Of a DNA stretch of 64,000 nt, positions 62,677 to 64,000 are shown one piece after another. The notes below the pieces were generated by a model. It saw only the letters and a program-made list of their open reading frames with translations. It made no database searches and had not been told where the DNA came from. The translations under genes and the position numbers were made by a program. Each line of letters begins with the position of its first letter. Within the stretch, counting starts at the first letter, position 1. Location of the stretch: NCBI GenBank assembly GCA_902826605.1, contig CADEFM010000013.1:78868-142867 (forward strand), written 5' to 3'. Origin of the DNA: an uncultured Acidobacteriota bacterium (lineage in GTDB: Bacteria > Acidobacteriota > Terriglobia > Bryobacterales > Bryobacteraceae).

Positions 62677-63657
62677 CTACGTAAGTAATTCGGCTATCGT
62701 CCACACGTGATCAGTGAGGTTTGATTCCATTGCAGGCGTAACGCGCAAGCTGCGATGAATGCGGCAGAAGTTGTAATAGGCGAAGTGGAGTGAGATTGCG
62801 TACCAGAGGTTCTCCCATTTCTTGCTGAAGCTTAGCGTGAGCCGTGCAAGGCGCTTGATCTGAGTGCGCATCGTCAAGTTCTGACGTTCGATGTGCGAGG
62901 TGGAGATCATGGCTGGGTCGGGGTCGCCAATCACTGCATGTTTCTTGCAGCCGATGCAATCGGCGGGACTGTAGCGCTTCTCAGGCTCGGAATTGTCGGC
63001 ATATTGCTTGATGAGCATAGCGTAGTCCACGCGGTCACTTAGGGTCGCATCAATCGCCGCCAGATAAGGCTTGAAGCCGTCTGTAGTTAACTGGAAAGGC
63101 TGCGCAGCCGTTGCGTGGCGTAAGCCTTCGATGAAGATATTGGTGGTCGCCTGAGTGCGGCGGCCCAGCGCGAAATTAAGAATCAGTTTTGTATGCCGTT
63201 CGATGGCGACAAAACAATAGGCATCACCTAGGGCATCGTTCTCAGATTCCTCGACAGTCTTGTTCTTTTCTTTCTTTCCGACGTAACCCCAGATTTCGTC
63301 GCACTGGACTTGCTTCACCGGCACGTTAACGATGATACGACCCATGAGTTTGTCGCACTTCTCACCAACATGCACCAGGAGCTTCAGAATCGTGTCACGA
63401 TGCAACCCGGTGATTCTCTCGGTGGTGCGCACACTGGAGCCTTCCACAAGCAACTGGAGCGCGAGAACGGCCTTCTCTTGAGGAATCCGCATTGCTCCAA
63501 GGGGATTTGTTTCGGTGCGCGGGCGATGAGATTCGGTAAAGGTGCGCTTGCACGATCCGCAACGGAAACGACGCAGACCGTTGCGATGGCGACCGAATGA
63601 ACGGCATTCGACTTTGCAATTCGTGCAATCCATAGAAACTGTGGCTTGCTGCATCAT
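62677..63657 (-). CDS. IS1-family transposase
   Basis: 326 residues from ATG 63657. N-terminal zinc-knuckle CTNCKVECRSFGRHRNGLRR then FRCGSCKRTF, a helix-turn-helix (EGSSVRTTERITGLHRDTI) and a DDE core: Asp in VKQVQCDEIWGYVGKKE, Asp in QLTTDGFKPYLAAI and Glu in SHIERQNLTMRTQIKRLARL. Unusual for IS1: one full-length frame, without the frameshift of classical InsAB. A downstream ATG at 63633 (MDCTNC) is an alternative start. It appears intact, so the element may be active. Confidence 0.9.
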   Translation of the reverse strand: MMQQATVSMDCTNCKVECRSFGRHRNGLRRFRCGSCKRTFTESHRPRTETNPLGAMRIPQEKAVLALQLLVEGSSVRTTERITGLHRDTILKLLVHVGEKCDKLMGRIIVNVPVKQVQCDEIWGYVGKKEKNKTVEESENDALGDAYCFVAIERHTKLILNFALGRRTQATTNIFIEGLRHATAAQPFQLTTDGFKPYLAAIDATLSDRVDYAMLIKQYADNSEPEKRYSPADCIGCKKHAVIGDPDPAMISTSHIERQNLTMRTQIKRLARLTLSFSKKWENLWYAISLHFAYYNFCRIHRSLRVTPAMESNLTDHVWTIAELLT

Positions 63658-63663
63658 GTAATC

Positions 63664-63693
63664 ATAATACAGCAAGCGCTTGCTGTTTGTCAA
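63664..63693 (-). promoter_or_regulatory. Transposase promoter with an 18-base palindrome in the spacer
   Basis: On the minus strand TTGACA (63693-63688) is followed by an 18-base spacer and TATTAT (63669-63664). The spacer is almost entirely the perfect palindrome ACAGCAAGCGCTTGCTGT (63669-63686). Transcription would begin at about the ATG 63657, so the transcript may be leaderless. A repressor bound here would shut the promoter. The binding protein is not known. Confidence 0.75.
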
Positions 63694-64000
63694 GCTAGTT
63701 TGTGATTGAATTCCAGGACTGAAGCGAGCGCGGAATTATCCACCATTCCGTGAGATTTCGCGATGGCGCGCAGCAGCCACATCGGCACACCCATGTCCCT
63801 CCGCATTTTCTTGAGATCCGGGGGTGTGCCGTACATGGATTCGATAATCCTCGATAGCAGTTGTGGCTTTTCTTGGGGTACGCTTTCATCGCCGGGTTCG
63901 CGTTTACTGGTTCGCCATCCCCTGGTAGACACTTGCTGCATCAGATATTTGTACTGATTGGGGGTGGTAATCTCTATTTGCCTGGAGCGGGCCGCAAGGA
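63690..64000 (-). CDS. C-terminal part of an ImmA/IrrE-type protein (5' end outside window)
   Basis: Open from the window edge to the stop at 63690. About 103 visible residues with QYKYLMQQVSTRGWRTSKRE and LLSRIIESMYGTPPDL, a pattern I associate with the C-terminal end of ImmA/IrrE-family regulatory metalloproteases, whose HExxH domain would lie upstream. The call is by memory and needs a profile search. The stop codon sits inside the -35 box of the transposase promoter; the IS may have been inserted at its end, or this may be the natural terminus. Confidence 0.5.
   Translation of the reverse strand, partial: LAARSRQIEITTPNQYKYLMQQVSTRGWRTSKREPGDESVPQEKPQLLSRIIESMYGTPPDLKKMRRDMGVPMWLLRAIAKSHGMVDNSALASVLEFNHKLA

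Larger units (their letters stand above)
62677..63693 (-). mobile_element. IS1-type insertion sequence (ends not resolved)
   Basis: The transposase and its promoter define the core of an insertion sequence. I compared about 70 bases on each side and found no convincing terminal inverted repeat or target duplication, so the true ends are not given; the span listed is the transposase plus promoter only. The -35 box overlaps the stop codon of the neighbouring ImmA/IrrE-like gene, so the IS end lies within or at that gene. Confidence 0.5.

Noticed and set aside
1..64000. tRNA, rRNA and classic riboswitches
   Set aside because: I scanned the gaps by eye for cloverleaf-like ends and known leader motifs and found none that hold up; a covariance-model scan would settle it.

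Overview
The window reads as a chromosome segment of a GC-rich, Gram-negative-type heterotroph. The gene mix suggests an Acidobacteriota member of the Bryobacter/Solibacter kind: a Tad pilus, many single-heme secreted cytochromes, a quinoprotein with a cytochrome domain, GTP-dependent PEP carboxykinase, a secreted S9 peptidase and secreted amidohydrolases. This is an inference from gene content; no rRNA or marker tree is available. I saw no tRNA, rRNA or CRISPR array. Coding density is high and most neighbours on the same strand are closely spaced or overlap (ATGA/GTGA).

Region 1 (1-14336, + strand) is one long, tightly packed run. It starts with the end of a membrane protein whose stop overlaps the first of three tandem Flp pilins. 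CpaB, the CpaC/RcpA secretin, CpaE/TadZ, the TadA/CpaF ATPase, TadB and TadC follow. After a 32-residue membrane peptide come a prenyltransferase-repeat protein, a DUF362 protein, a GT39-like membrane protein and another membrane protein, the last four coupled by 4-base overlaps. The prepilin peptidase (29819) is 20 kb away, next to a J-domain protein.

Region 2 (14360-31686) holds a transglutaminase-like protein, a periplasmic redox cluster (MauG-type diheme cytochrome, Tat metallophosphoesterase, c-type cytochrome), a LolC/E-type permease, an O-methyltransferase, a REC-GGDEF-EAL protein, heme A synthase (CtaA), a small cytochrome, PEP carboxykinase, a zinc-ribbon protein, an AcuI-type reductase and a Tat-like amidase.

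Region 3 (31757-48333) holds a histidine kinase/response regulator pair with a strong terminator, an acyl-CoA ligase, a 2-oxoacid dehydrogenase operon (E1alpha-E1beta-E2 plus an MFS carrier, no E3), a PQQ/cytochrome quinoprotein, a coupled pair of half-size EamA/SMR proteins, threonine dehydratase, OsmC, an SDR and an M20 amidohydrolase.

Region 4 (48360-60963) holds a GT2-methyltransferase fusion with an epimerase and an ArsC-like phosphatase, divergent from purC-cvpA-gph across a symmetric dyad. Then come an S9 peptidase, a frameshifted SEC-C gene, the CCA-adding enzyme, a large secreted alpha/beta hydrolase and a PilZ protein.

Region 5 (61053-64000) looks accessory: a secreted protein, a two-gene module of a small protein and a retropepsin-like aspartic protease, an IS1-type transposase with a palindromic operator inside its promoter, and the end of a probable ImmA/IrrE-type gene. 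The retropepsin module is my best candidate for an undescribed system.
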